DNA from: Candidatus Adiutrix sp.
GTDB lineage: Bacteria; Desulfobacterota; Desulfarculia; Adiutricales; Adiutricaceae
Length of the DNA stretch: 6,293 bases
Direction of reading: 5' to 3'
Assembly (NCBI GenBank): GCA_031286085.1
Contig: JAITUX010000242.1
Location: 1-6,293, forward strand
Shown: in pieces, positions 1 through 6,021 of the stretch
How positions within the stretch are numbered: position 1 is the first letter of the stretch
Layout of the letters: each line of letters opens with the position of its first letter
Translations under genes and position numbers: made by a program
Notes under the pieces: generated by a model
What the model saw: only the letters and a program-made list of their open reading frames with translations
Databases searched by the model: none
Told to the model about the DNA's origin: nothing

Positions 1-1079
1 CCCGCCCGGCGGCGCAGTAGAGCCAGAAGCCGCTTGGGCTCCAGGCCGGGATTCAATAGCGGCGCCAAGCCGGATACCCGGCGCCGTTTCAGGGCCAAGG
101 CGCCGTACCAGGCGTGCGAACCCTGAACGGCGACCATATCGAAAATGTCTTGCGCGGCCAGCCATTCCACAAAGGCCTTGGTGCGCAGGGGGCGGTCATC
201 CCTCACGGCCAGGAGGGCGGCCAGGGGCGGACGCCCCGCGCTTCCGGCGCCGCCTTCCTCCGGCCAGAGGCCCTGGGCCAGGGCCCGCCGAAGCAGAAGT
301 TCCGAAGAGACCACGTCGTTGACCGAAAAGAGGTCCAGAAAATCAAGGGGGCCGGAGACGTCGAAACGCCGGAAAGCGGGCCAGGCTTCGGCCTCGGCGG
401 TTGGAAGGGCCTCCGCCTTTTCCGCCGCCCCGCCGCCTTCCCGGCGCCGCAGATCCGAAGCTATCCTTTGCGCCAGCCGCCGGGCCGCCGCCGCCGGCGG
501 GGAAAAATCCTCCTCCAGCCTGTGCGGCCGGCCGCCTCCTTTCTCCGCCCCCAGCCCGAACCGCTCAAAACCCGCATCGGCCACCAGGTAAACCTCCCGC
601 CCCTCTCCGGCGCCGAGGGCCAGGGTGGCCGCGATTTCCTCCGGGCTTTCGCCCATGCTCTCCTGGTGGTCCGGCCGGCTGTTGGTCAGGGCCACAACCC
701 CCGGGGCCAGCATTTCTCCCGCCGCGACGATGGTTTCCGGCGTGAGGGCCATGCACTCCAACACCAGGGCCTCGGCCTTAAGGCCGGCGGCCTCGCGGAT
801 GACGCGCCCGTACTCCCCCACCCTGGCCGGGCCGAAACGCCGGAAAAGCCGCGTACTCCCGTCCGGCCAAAGGCTTTCCGGGGCCTCGCCGGTGGTGCGG
901 CCGTAAACCCTGAGCCCCAACCCCCGAAGCTCGGCCACCAGGGCCCGCACCGTTCCGCTCTTGCCCCGGGTGCCGAAAACGTGCAGCCGCAGCGGAATCT
1001 TCGCCCGCCGCCTGGCCAGAGCGTATTTTTCCCAGGCCAGCCAGGCACATACAAGCAGCAGCGGAACCACAAAAAGCAT
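1..1079 (-). CDS. pgsB: Poly-gamma-glutamate synthase PgsB/CapB family ATP-dependent ligase, 3' end beyond left edge
   Basis: Partial: 359 complete codons from ATG at 1079, no stop before the left edge. Family role: the Mur-ligase-like PgsB/CapB activates a carboxylate with ATP and adds glutamate through gamma-amide bonds at the inner face of the membrane, together with PgsC. Seen: a hydrophobic N-terminal anchor (residues 1-17) as in Bacillus PgsB; a P-loop FGTRGKSG (35-42), matching the NGIRGKS of B. subtilis PgsB; GRTTGE (60-65); LECMALTPE (107-115), matching SECMAVNPD; TNSRPDHQESMG (132-143), matching VLEDHMDVMG; VNDVVSS (253-259), matching ANDASST; and AVRDDRPLRT (291-300), matching NCRADRVDRT. 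B. subtilis PgsB has about 393 residues, so little is missing. The start is supported by GGAG six bases upstream. Residues about 176-236 are Ala/Arg/Gly-rich and align poorly with PgsB. Frame is certain from the motifs; the polymer made is inferred. Confidence 0.9.
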   Translation of the reverse strand, partial: MLFVVPLLLVCAWLAWEKYALARRRAKIPLRLHVFGTRGKSGTVRALVAELRGLGLRVYGRTTGEAPESLWPDGSTRLFRRFGPARVGEYGRVIREAAGLKAEALVLECMALTPETIVAAGEMLAPGVVALTNSRPDHQESMGESPEEIAATLALGAGEGREVYLVADAGFERFGLGAEKGGGRPHRLEEDFSPPAAAARRLAQRIASDLRRREGGGAAEKAEALPTAEAEAWPAFRRFDVSGPLDFLDLFSVNDVVSSELLLRRALAQGLWPEEGGAGSAGRPPLAALLAVRDDRPLRTKAFVEWLAAQDIFDMVAVQGSHAWYGALALKRRRVSGLAPLLNPGLEPKRLLALLRRRA

Positions 1080-1133
1080 GGAACGCTCCGGCCCGGCCGG
1101 CCGCGGCGCCTCGGGCCGGCTGACGAATTGTTT

Positions 1134-1157
1134 TCAAACGGTCAAACGGCAAAACGC
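1134..1157. repeat. Tandem octamer TCAAACGG upstream of pgsB
   Basis: Two exact adjacent copies of TCAAACGG (1134-1141 and 1142-1149) are followed by a degenerate third, CAAAACGC (1150-1157). They lie about 55-78 bases upstream of the pgsB start. A repeated site there could be an operator, but this is inference. I found no convincing -35/-10 pair next to it. Confidence 0.35.
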
Positions 1158-1174
1158 TCCCGAGCCCGGCGTTT
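1151..1174 (-). terminator. Possible weak hairpin terminator between GGT and pgsB
   Basis: On the minus strand AAACGC pairs with GCGTTT (six base pairs, 11-base loop that can itself pair in part) and ends in a run of four T. The stem is short and the T run is weak, so it may only attenuate transcription into pgsB, or do nothing. Confidence 0.25.
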
Positions 1175-1223
1175 AAAAGGCCGGTCCGGCCGGACCCTTT
1201 AATCGCTTGAGGCTCGAGAGCAT
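1173..1223 (-). CDS. Possible 16-residue leader peptide upstream of pgsB
   Basis: A tiny frame starts at ATG 1221-1223 with AGGAG six bases upstream, the best ribosome-binding match in this spacer. It encodes MLSSLKRLKGPAGPAF and stops at TAA (1173-1175). Its 3' half is a 14-base perfect palindrome (1183-1196), so ribosome position could alter RNA folding ahead of pgsB, as in leader-peptide attenuators. There is no run of one regulatory amino acid, and a frame this short can arise by chance. Confidence 0.25.
   Translation of the reverse strand: MLSSLKRLKGPAGPAF
1175..1200. repeat. Palindrome GGTCCGGCCGGACC with AAAGG/CCTTT flanks
   Basis: A perfect 14-base palindrome at 1183-1196 is enclosed by AAAAGG (1175-1180) and CCTTT (1196-1200), giving a GC-rich stem with a small bulge. 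On the minus strand it is followed by TTTTAAACG, so it is terminator-like in the direction of transcription but imperfect. It could also be a protein-binding site. Confidence 0.35.
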
Positions 1224-1235
1224 TTTTCGCTCCTG

Positions 1236-1255
1236 GCCGGCGTCAAGCCGCCGGC
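1236..1255. repeat. Hairpin just downstream of the GGT stop codon
   Basis: GCCGGCG (1236-1242) and CGCCGGC (1249-1255) form a perfect seven-base-pair stem with a six-base loop, about 20 bases past the GGT stop. There is no T run after it on the minus strand, so 3' end protection is as likely as termination. Confidence 0.4.
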
Positions 1256-1276
1256 GCCTTAAATGGCCGCTCCGCT

Positions 1277-3148
1277 CTAGTAGGCGCTGACCTGGCTGTC
1301 CAGGCGGGTGTCGGCCCCCCCGTAGCGCGTGCCGGTCTCCGTATCGACCATGATCATGAGGCAGTATCCGGGCGTACCGACACGGTAGACCTGGGAGGCC
1401 GGCACCAGGTCATAGCCCATCTTGACTAGCTTTTCGCCGGTGCCGTCCACATCGCGGATTTCAGGCTCCACCTGGAGCCTGGTGCCGGCGGTGTAGTGGC
1501 GCATGTCGCCATAGAGGTGCCTGGGCGCGGAGACGGCGGCCTGGGGGTTCATTTTCCAGACCAAGGCGTTCATGAGGGACTGGAAGACGGCCGGCTGGGT
1601 GGAATCGGCGCCGGACCCGCCCACCAGCAGGGCCACCTTGCCGTCTTTCAGGAACATGCCCGGGCAGAGGGTCCAGCGGTTGCGGGCGCCCGGCTTGAGG
1701 GCCAGGTTGCTGGGCTTTTCGGTCCAGTGGGAGATTTCCAGGTCGTCCCAGTTGGCGGCGTTGTTGCCGATGACCCCGGTATCGCCCAGGATGTCGTGGC
1801 CGCCGAAATAGGTGCCGAGGGTATGGGTGAAGCTGACCGCGTTGCCGTCCTTGTCAATGACGTTGACATGGGTGGTCTGGCCGGGGTACTCGGGGAAGCG
1901 GGCCTTGTCGGCCATGGCCACCCGCTTGTAGGGCAGGGGTTCCGGGGGCGTGTATTCGGAAGTCTTCGCCTGGCCCGGAATGGGGAACTTGGGTTTCTGG
2001 CCGGTCACGGCGTAGGGGTCGCCGGGCTGGACCTTGCCGGGCGCGGCCGCGCCGGGCTTGATGCGCTTGAATTGGGAAGCGATGTAGGCGTCGTCCAGGG
2101 TGAGCTGGCCGGGGGCGTTGGCGAACTCGGGGTCTCCGCCCCACTGGTAGGAATCGGCATGGGCCAGGCGCTCGATTTCGGTCATCATGTTGACATATTC
2201 GGCGCTGTGCAGGGTGTACTTGCTCCAGTCCACCTTTTCCGCCAGCTTGAGCATCTGCATCCAGGTCATGGAAGAGGCCGGGGGCTGCATGCCGTAGACT
2301 TCATAGCCCTGGAAGGTCATCTTGAGGGGTTCCTTCCACTGCAGCTTGTAGGCGGCCAGGTCCTCCATGGTCCAGTAGCCGCCCTCCTTCCGCACGTAAT
2401 CGACCATCTTTTTGGCTATGGAGCCGGTGTAGAAGGCCTGGACCCCTTCCCTGGCCACGATGCGGTAGGTTTCGGCCAGATCGGGGTTCTTCACCAGCTC
2501 GCCGGTCTTGGGCCAGGTGCCGTCAGGCGCGAACACCCGGGCCAGGTTGGGGAAGATCAGGGGCACGTCGGGGAAGGTCAGCTTCCAGGTTTCGGCGTGG
2601 TGTTCGGTCAAAGGGTAGCCGTTCTCCAGGTAGTGAAGGGCCGGCTCCACCACCTGGGCGAAGCTCATGGTGCCGTACTTCTCCAGCACGGCCGCATAGC
2701 CGGCTATGGTGCCGCCTATGGTCATGGACAGGATGCCCTCCAGCATCTTGGCGCGGTCTTCCTTGCCGTCGGTCTTGTAGAACTCGGCCTTGAAGCCCAG
2801 CGGGGTCATGCTGCCGGCGTCCAGGGTGGTCACCTGGCCGGCTTTGGCGTCATAAAGCACGAAAAAGGCCGCGCCCATGGGGCCGCACATGGAAGGGTCC
2901 ACCACGTTGAGCATCAGGGCCGTGGCCACGGCGGCGTCAAAAGCGTTGCCGCCCTTCTTCAGGATTTCCAGCCCGGCCTGGGTGGCCAAAGGCGAGGTGG
3001 CCGTAACCATGCCGTTCATGGCCGTGACCGTCTGGCGTTGCGGGTACTTCTGGTAATACTTGAATTCCATGTCCGCCAGCAGCGGCTGGGCGACCAAAAG
3101 GACCAAGAGCGCCGCGAGGGAGACGAAAGATTTGCGAAGCGTCTTCAT
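1277..3148 (-). CDS. Exported gamma-glutamyltransferase-fold enzyme (GGT/CapD type) with altered substrate pocket
   Basis: 623 residues. GGT-family proteins are Ntn hydrolases that cut themselves before a threonine and transfer or hydrolyse gamma-glutamyl groups in the periplasm. Seen: a Sec signal peptide (residues 1-25, ending QPLLA); family segments at 44-75 and 146-270; the self-cleavage site at GQ/TTH, making Thr425 the nucleophile, followed by VIDKDGNAVSFTHT; and the C-terminal YGGADTRLDSQVSAY, like the E. coli end. The small subunit would be 199 residues. Compared with E. coli GGT recalled from memory, Arg114 is Gly112, Asn411 is Gly445, Gln430 is Ala464, the Ser462-Ser463 pair is Trp492-Thr493, and the glycine pair GG483-484 lies in a changed context. 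A Pro-rich stretch before Thr425 is longer than usual. Start chosen at ATG 3148, with AAGG eight bases upstream; an in-frame TTG at 3190 would bury the signal peptide. Neighbour pgsB suggests a CapD-like role on a polymer (inference). Confidence 0.93.
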   Translation of the reverse strand: MKTLRKSFVSLAALLVLLVAQPLLADMEFKYYQKYPQRQTVTAMNGMVTATSPLATQAGLEILKKGGNAFDAAVATALMLNVVDPSMCGPMGAAFFVLYDAKAGQVTTLDAGSMTPLGFKAEFYKTDGKEDRAKMLEGILSMTIGGTIAGYAAVLEKYGTMSFAQVVEPALHYLENGYPLTEHHAETWKLTFPDVPLIFPNLARVFAPDGTWPKTGELVKNPDLAETYRIVAREGVQAFYTGSIAKKMVDYVRKEGGYWTMEDLAAYKLQWKEPLKMTFQGYEVYGMQPPASSMTWMQMLKLAEKVDWSKYTLHSAEYVNMMTEIERLAHADSYQWGGDPEFANAPGQLTLDDAYIASQFKRIKPGAAAPGKVQPGDPYAVTGQKPKFPIPGQAKTSEYTPPEPLPYKRVAMADKARFPEYPGQTTHVNVIDKDGNAVSFTHTLGTYFGGHDILGDTGVIGNNAANWDDLEISHWTEKPSNLALKPGARNRWTLCPGMFLKDGKVALLVGGSGADSTQPAVFQSLMNALVWKMNPQAAVSAPRHLYGDMRHYTAGTRLQVEPEIRDVDGTGEKLVKMGYDLVPASQVYRVGTPGYCLMIMVDTETGTRYGGADTRLDSQVSAY

Positions 3149-3156
3149 GTTTTCTG

Positions 3157-3164
3157 CCTTTCCC
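3157..3164 (-). promoter_or_regulatory. Ribosome binding site deciding the GGT start
   Basis: The minus strand reads GGGAAAGG, with AAGG ending eight bases before ATG 3146-3148. This favours the ATG that directly opens a clean signal peptide over the upstream TTG at 3190, which has no comparable site and sits inside a hairpin. Confidence 0.6.
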
Positions 3165-3186
3165 GTAAAGGTTGACTTTCGATGAC

Positions 3187-3218
3187 CCAAGGGTCGGCCT
3201 GTTTTTCCCGACCCTTGG
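3187..3218. repeat. Perfect 11-bp inverted repeat in the GGT 5' leader
   Basis: CCAAGGGTCGG (3187-3197) and CCGACCCTTGG (3208-3218) are exact reverse complements around a 10-base loop rich in T on the plus strand (A on the mRNA). It lies 38 bases upstream of the GGT start. No T run follows on the minus strand, so it is not an ordinary terminator; an operator or a 5' stem that stabilises the downstream mRNA fits better. Confidence 0.6.
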
Positions 3219-3260
3219 CGCGGGAGCGGTCCGCGGTTCGACCGCCGCTTGAAAACGACA

Positions 3261-3280
3261 GGCCGGCCTTGTGGCCGGCC
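3261..3280 (-). terminator. Strong GC hairpin after the M14-like gene; attenuator or mRNA 3' stabiliser
   Basis: GGCCGGCC (3261-3268) and GGCCGGCC (3273-3280) form a perfect eight-base-pair stem with a four-base loop, beginning six bases after the stop codon of the hydrolase gene. On the minus strand it is followed by TGTCGTTTTC, a broken T run. It may end part of the transcripts or protect the upstream mRNA, separating hydrolase and GGT expression levels. Confidence 0.45.
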
Positions 3281-3286
3281 CGCCCG

Positions 3287-4444
3287 TCAGAGGCCCCCGC
3301 CCTTCGCCGCCTGGCTGGCCGGGTTGAGCAGTTCGCCCACCGGCGTCCGGCAAGCCTCCTCGTAGTCCGGAATGTCGTCCACGGAAATGGGCTTGTCCGG
3401 GTTGAGTTCGGTATAGGCCGCCATGAGGGCCTGCAGGCTGGCCAGATGCCGGGCCACGCGCACGCTCAGGGGCCAGCCCCTTTCGTCGAACGGCACGAAG
3501 GTCCGGCCCAGTTGGGCGGCCCGCACGTAAAACGCGTCCCGCCCCTCAATGATGAGCTTTTCATCGGTTATGCCGCGTATGCGCCCGGAGGTGGGGTTGG
3601 GGGTTTCCAGGAGCACGGTCCAGGCGGGGGTATGATCGCCCAGTTCGCGATAGGTCAGACCGCGGAACTTGGGCGGCGACATTTCCAGGCGGATGTCCAC
3701 GCCCTGCATGTTCAGGTCAAGGGCGGCGATGGTCCCCAGGTCCGCGTTCTTTTCATGCACGCCCATGGCGTTGATGAACGGATATTCAGGCCAGGCCTCG
3801 TGCAGGTCGATGTTGAGGTCCACCTTTTCCTGGAGCACCATCCGGGTGATGGCGTAGGCCACCCGCTCGGTGAAGGTGCCCTCGGGGCGGCCGGGGAAGG
3901 CCCGGTTGATGTTGCGCACCTCTTCACCAGAGAGTTTCTGCCCGGTGAAGTAGTGGATGAAGACTTCCGGATCGGGCCAGAAGTGGATGGAATTGGTGCC
4001 CCTGGCCCCGCCCCGTATCTTGCGCACCCCGCCTTCGGCGTCCCGGAGGTGGATGAACTGCGGCGTGGCTTCCTGGGGGAAACTGTGGGTGTAGGCGCTG
4101 TTGTTGCACTGGGGGATGACTATGAGCCGGCCGGTCCGGGGCCGGGCCCGCTCCACCATGACCAGGCCGGCCATGGTGGCGTGCTCGTCCGGATGGATGC
4201 CGGCGGTGATGCTGACCGTGGCCCCGGGCCGGCCGGAGTCCAGAAAGAAGACCCGGCTGTCGCCCAAGGTGCCCTTGAGGGGCGGGAAATAGTCGCTCAG
4301 CCACTTGACCTCGGTCACCCCCGGGCCGGGAATGATGAGGTCGTACTCCCACATCCTGGAAAAGGAGATATAGCCCAGGATGATGGTCAGGGCCACCAGG
4401 GCGCTGACGGCCAGGGCCGTGAACATATGGAAACGGGCGGACAT
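3287..4444 (-). CDS. Membrane-anchored zinc amidohydrolase, succinylglutamate desuccinylase/aspartoacylase (M14-like) family
   Basis: 385 residues. The AstE/AspA family uses one zinc and a glutamate to hydrolyse the amide bond of N-acylated acidic amino acids. Seen: a signal-anchor helix at about residues 7-25; AGIHPDEHA (81-89) with zinc ligands His84 and Glu87; NINRAFPG (178-185), matching the family DLNRxFPG with the substrate-binding Arg181; DLHEA (213-217) with the third ligand His215; and LLETPNPT (278-285), where Glu280 fits the catalytic glutamate. All key residues are present, so it should be active. Cytoplasmic AstE enzymes lack such an anchor; here the catalytic domain would face the periplasm. 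ATG 4444 follows the miniprotein stop by nine bases, with AGAG seven bases upstream, so translational coupling is likely. Phage PghP, which hydrolyses gamma-linked polyglutamate, also has an M14-like zinc fold, so a gamma-glutamyl or acyl-capped substrate is possible (inference). Confidence 0.9.
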   Translation of the reverse strand: MSARFHMFTALAVSALVALTIILGYISFSRMWEYDLIIPGPGVTEVKWLSDYFPPLKGTLGDSRVFFLDSGRPGATVSITAGIHPDEHATMAGLVMVERARPRTGRLIVIPQCNNSAYTHSFPQEATPQFIHLRDAEGGVRKIRGGARGTNSIHFWPDPEVFIHYFTGQKLSGEEVRNINRAFPGRPEGTFTERVAYAITRMVLQEKVDLNIDLHEAWPEYPFINAMGVHEKNADLGTIAALDLNMQGVDIRLEMSPPKFRGLTYRELGDHTPAWTVLLETPNPTSGRIRGITDEKLIIEGRDAFYVRAAQLGRTFVPFDERGWPLSVRVARHLASLQALMAAYTELNPDKPISVDDIPDYEEACRTPVGELLNPASQAAKGGGL

Positions 4445-4453
4445 GGCGCGGCT

Positions 4454-4615
4454 CTACTTGATGGACAGAATGCGGAAAACAAAGGGATAGATCACGAAGA
4501 AGGCGATGACCTGCTCCCAGAAGTTCCTGCATTTGAACAGGTTATAGACCAGCACCAGCACGATGAAAAAGGCCAGGGCGTTGTAAGCCCACATGATCAG
4601 GTTGTACACGGTCAT
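4454..4615 (-). CDS. 53-residue single-span membrane miniprotein
   Basis: A complete short frame, ATG 4613-4615 to TAG 4454-4456, begins MTVYNLIMWAYNALAFFIVL and ends FVFRILSIK. Residues 4-26 are strongly hydrophobic; a short basic/polar link KCRNFWEQ (28-35) follows, then a second hydrophobic aromatic stretch (36-47), giving one membrane span plus a second short or re-entrant one. It fills the gap between permease (27 bases upstream) and hydrolase (9 bases downstream) exactly, with a GGGGG seven bases before the ATG, which supports it as real. I do not recognise the family. By position it could be a small permease subunit replacing DctQ, or an analogue of the tiny CapE/PgsE proteins (47-55 residues) of Bacillus capsule operons; there is no clear sequence match to either. 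Confidence 0.72.
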   Translation of the reverse strand: MTVYNLIMWAYNALAFFIVLVLVYNLFKCRNFWEQVIAFFVIYPFVFRILSIK

Positions 4616-4642
4616 ACCGGAACCCCCGCCGCCGCCGGCCGC

Positions 4643-5977
4643 TCAATAGGGGACGAACCAGGCGGCGAACTGTTTGGCGAAATACAGGACCACCAGGGCG
4701 TATATGGTGGCCGCGAAAAAAGGCACGAGGCAACGCTTGAAAATGGGCCCGTAGGCGGGCAGCTTGACCACATCCTGCGAGGAGAACCCGCCCAGGGCCG
4801 AGGGCGGCACGATCTGGCTCATGATGCAGAAAATGGAGATGCAGGAAACCACCACTATGGTGTTGCTGGTCAGGATGGCCAGGGCGAAGGGAACGCCCAG
4901 CACGGCCGCCGCGCCCAGGTGGGTGATGAGGCCGCCCAGGAGCGGAATGCCCAGCCCGAGGGCGACATAGAGCAGAACCGGGGACAGGCCGGAGATCTCG
5001 AAGGTGGTGATGACCAGAAGGCCCTTGACCCCGGTCAGGGTCATGATCTGCACCACGGCGCCCACCACGAAGAACACGGCCACCACCCCGAAGAGGCGGC
5101 CGCTCATGCAGCGGGAGGCGGCCAGAAAGATGTTGACCCTCTTGCCGGTGAACAGGCCCACCAGGGCCCCGATCATGAAGACCAGGGGCGAGACCAGGTC
5201 GGGCATGTGCCGGGGAAAGGCGCCGATGAGCCCGAAGATGACCACGATGCTCAGGATGGGCAGGTAGGGCTGAAGAAGGAAACGGCGTTCCGGCCTGGGC
5301 AGGAGGGCGGCGATCTCCCCCGGGGAAAGCGCCCTGAAGTGCTTGCGGCCCAGGTAGAATATGGCGAAGATGCCGGGCGGCACGGTAAGCACGGTCAGGA
5401 TGGTGTTGAAGCCGTCAAAGGGCATGTTGATGCCGCTGGCGATGATCAGGGCCGGCAGGTTCACGGGCGGGGCGGCCGCGCCCAGGGTGGTGGTGATGGC
5501 CAGGATGGCCCCGGTCTCCAGCTTGGGCACGCCCACGGCCTGAAGGATCACGGCCACGATCACGCCGGTGCTGAGCACCCCGGCCGCCCCCACCCCGGTG
5601 ACCATGCCGGGAAAGTAGAGCATGAGCAGGAGCAGCATGAACAAGAGGACGGGACGGGCGCGGAAGGCCGTGAGGATATCCCAGGCTATGGCCTCGAGGT
5701 CGCCGGATTCCTTCATGACCTGAAGCATGATCAGGGCCGTGAAGATGACCAGGTTGATATAGATGTAGAACATGGGGCCTTCAACGAGGTGTCTCCACGG
5801 CAACCCGAAGCCGCCGGCGGCGGCGCCGACGGCCGAGGAAACGAAGAGGTTGAAGGCCAGGGGGATGCGTTGCTTGAATTTCCACCCGATCAGCCCTATG
5901 GCCACGCAACTGGCGCACATGGCCGCCAGAACGACCAGGGCCGTCCGATACATGCTCTCATCATGCGCGAAGTCCAT
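4643..5977 (-). CDS. TRAP-type large permease (DctM-like), IT superfamily
   Basis: 444 residues, almost wholly hydrophobic, about 11-12 predicted membrane segments. DctM proteins are the sodium-coupled transport subunit of TRAP systems for organic acids. Seen: two related halves. The first has YFPGMVTGVGAAGV (121-134) and LGAAAPPVN (165-173), like the DctM segment before its PPS motif. The second has ITHLGAAAVLGVPF (351-364) and QIVPPSALGG (388-397), like the second PPVG motif. This pair of PP-containing re-entrant loops is the family hallmark. Start: ATG 5977 has GGAG nine bases upstream; in-frame TTG 5995 and GTG 5992 lack one, so I prefer the ATG. No DctQ follows; instead the 53-residue protein does, and upstream lies DUF6305 rather than a DctP binding protein. 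The cargo is unknown; given the neighbours, a gamma-linked peptide, its building block or breakdown product is possible. A different IT-superfamily subfamily cannot be excluded. Confidence 0.82.
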   Translation of the reverse strand: MDFAHDESMYRTALVVLAAMCASCVAIGLIGWKFKQRIPLAFNLFVSSAVGAAAGGFGLPWRHLVEGPMFYIYINLVIFTALIMLQVMKESGDLEAIAWDILTAFRARPVLLFMLLLLMLYFPGMVTGVGAAGVLSTGVIVAVILQAVGVPKLETGAILAITTTLGAAAPPVNLPALIIASGINMPFDGFNTILTVLTVPPGIFAIFYLGRKHFRALSPGEIAALLPRPERRFLLQPYLPILSIVVIFGLIGAFPRHMPDLVSPLVFMIGALVGLFTGKRVNIFLAASRCMSGRLFGVVAVFFVVGAVVQIMTLTGVKGLLVITTFEISGLSPVLLYVALGLGIPLLGGLITHLGAAAVLGVPFALAILTSNTIVVVSCISIFCIMSQIVPPSALGGFSSQDVVKLPAYGPIFKRCLVPFFAATIYALVVLYFAKQFAAWFVPY

Positions 5978-6021
5978 TACGGCACGCTCCACCAAAGCTT
6001 GGGCTGGAATCTACGGGGACC

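Noticed and set aside
114..1202. Plus-strand open frame of 362 codons, and overlapping shorter frames on both strands in this region
   Set aside because: They compete with the minus-strand frame starting at 1079, which carries the full series of PgsB motifs. The alternatives are Pro/Arg/Ala-rich and motif-free, including minus-strand frames at 686-1072 and 778-1152.
1496..3175. Plus-strand open frame of 559 codons
   Set aside because: Exact antisense shadow of the GGT gene; the product is Gly/His/Val-rich with no recognisable motif.
3149..3190. N-terminal extension of GGT from TTG at 3190
   Set aside because: It would place 14 extra residues before a canonical signal peptide, has no ribosome site, and overlaps the 11-bp hairpin; ATG 3148 has a good site.
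3221..3251. Imperfect GC-rich inverted sequence (AGCGG ... CCGCT) between the two strong hairpins
   Set aside because: The stem is interrupted by a four-base bulge and such matches are common at this GC content.
5978..5995. Longer permease start at TTG 5995 or GTG 5992
   Set aside because: Neither has an upstream purine-rich site; the putative GGAG site for ATG 5977 lies inside this stretch.
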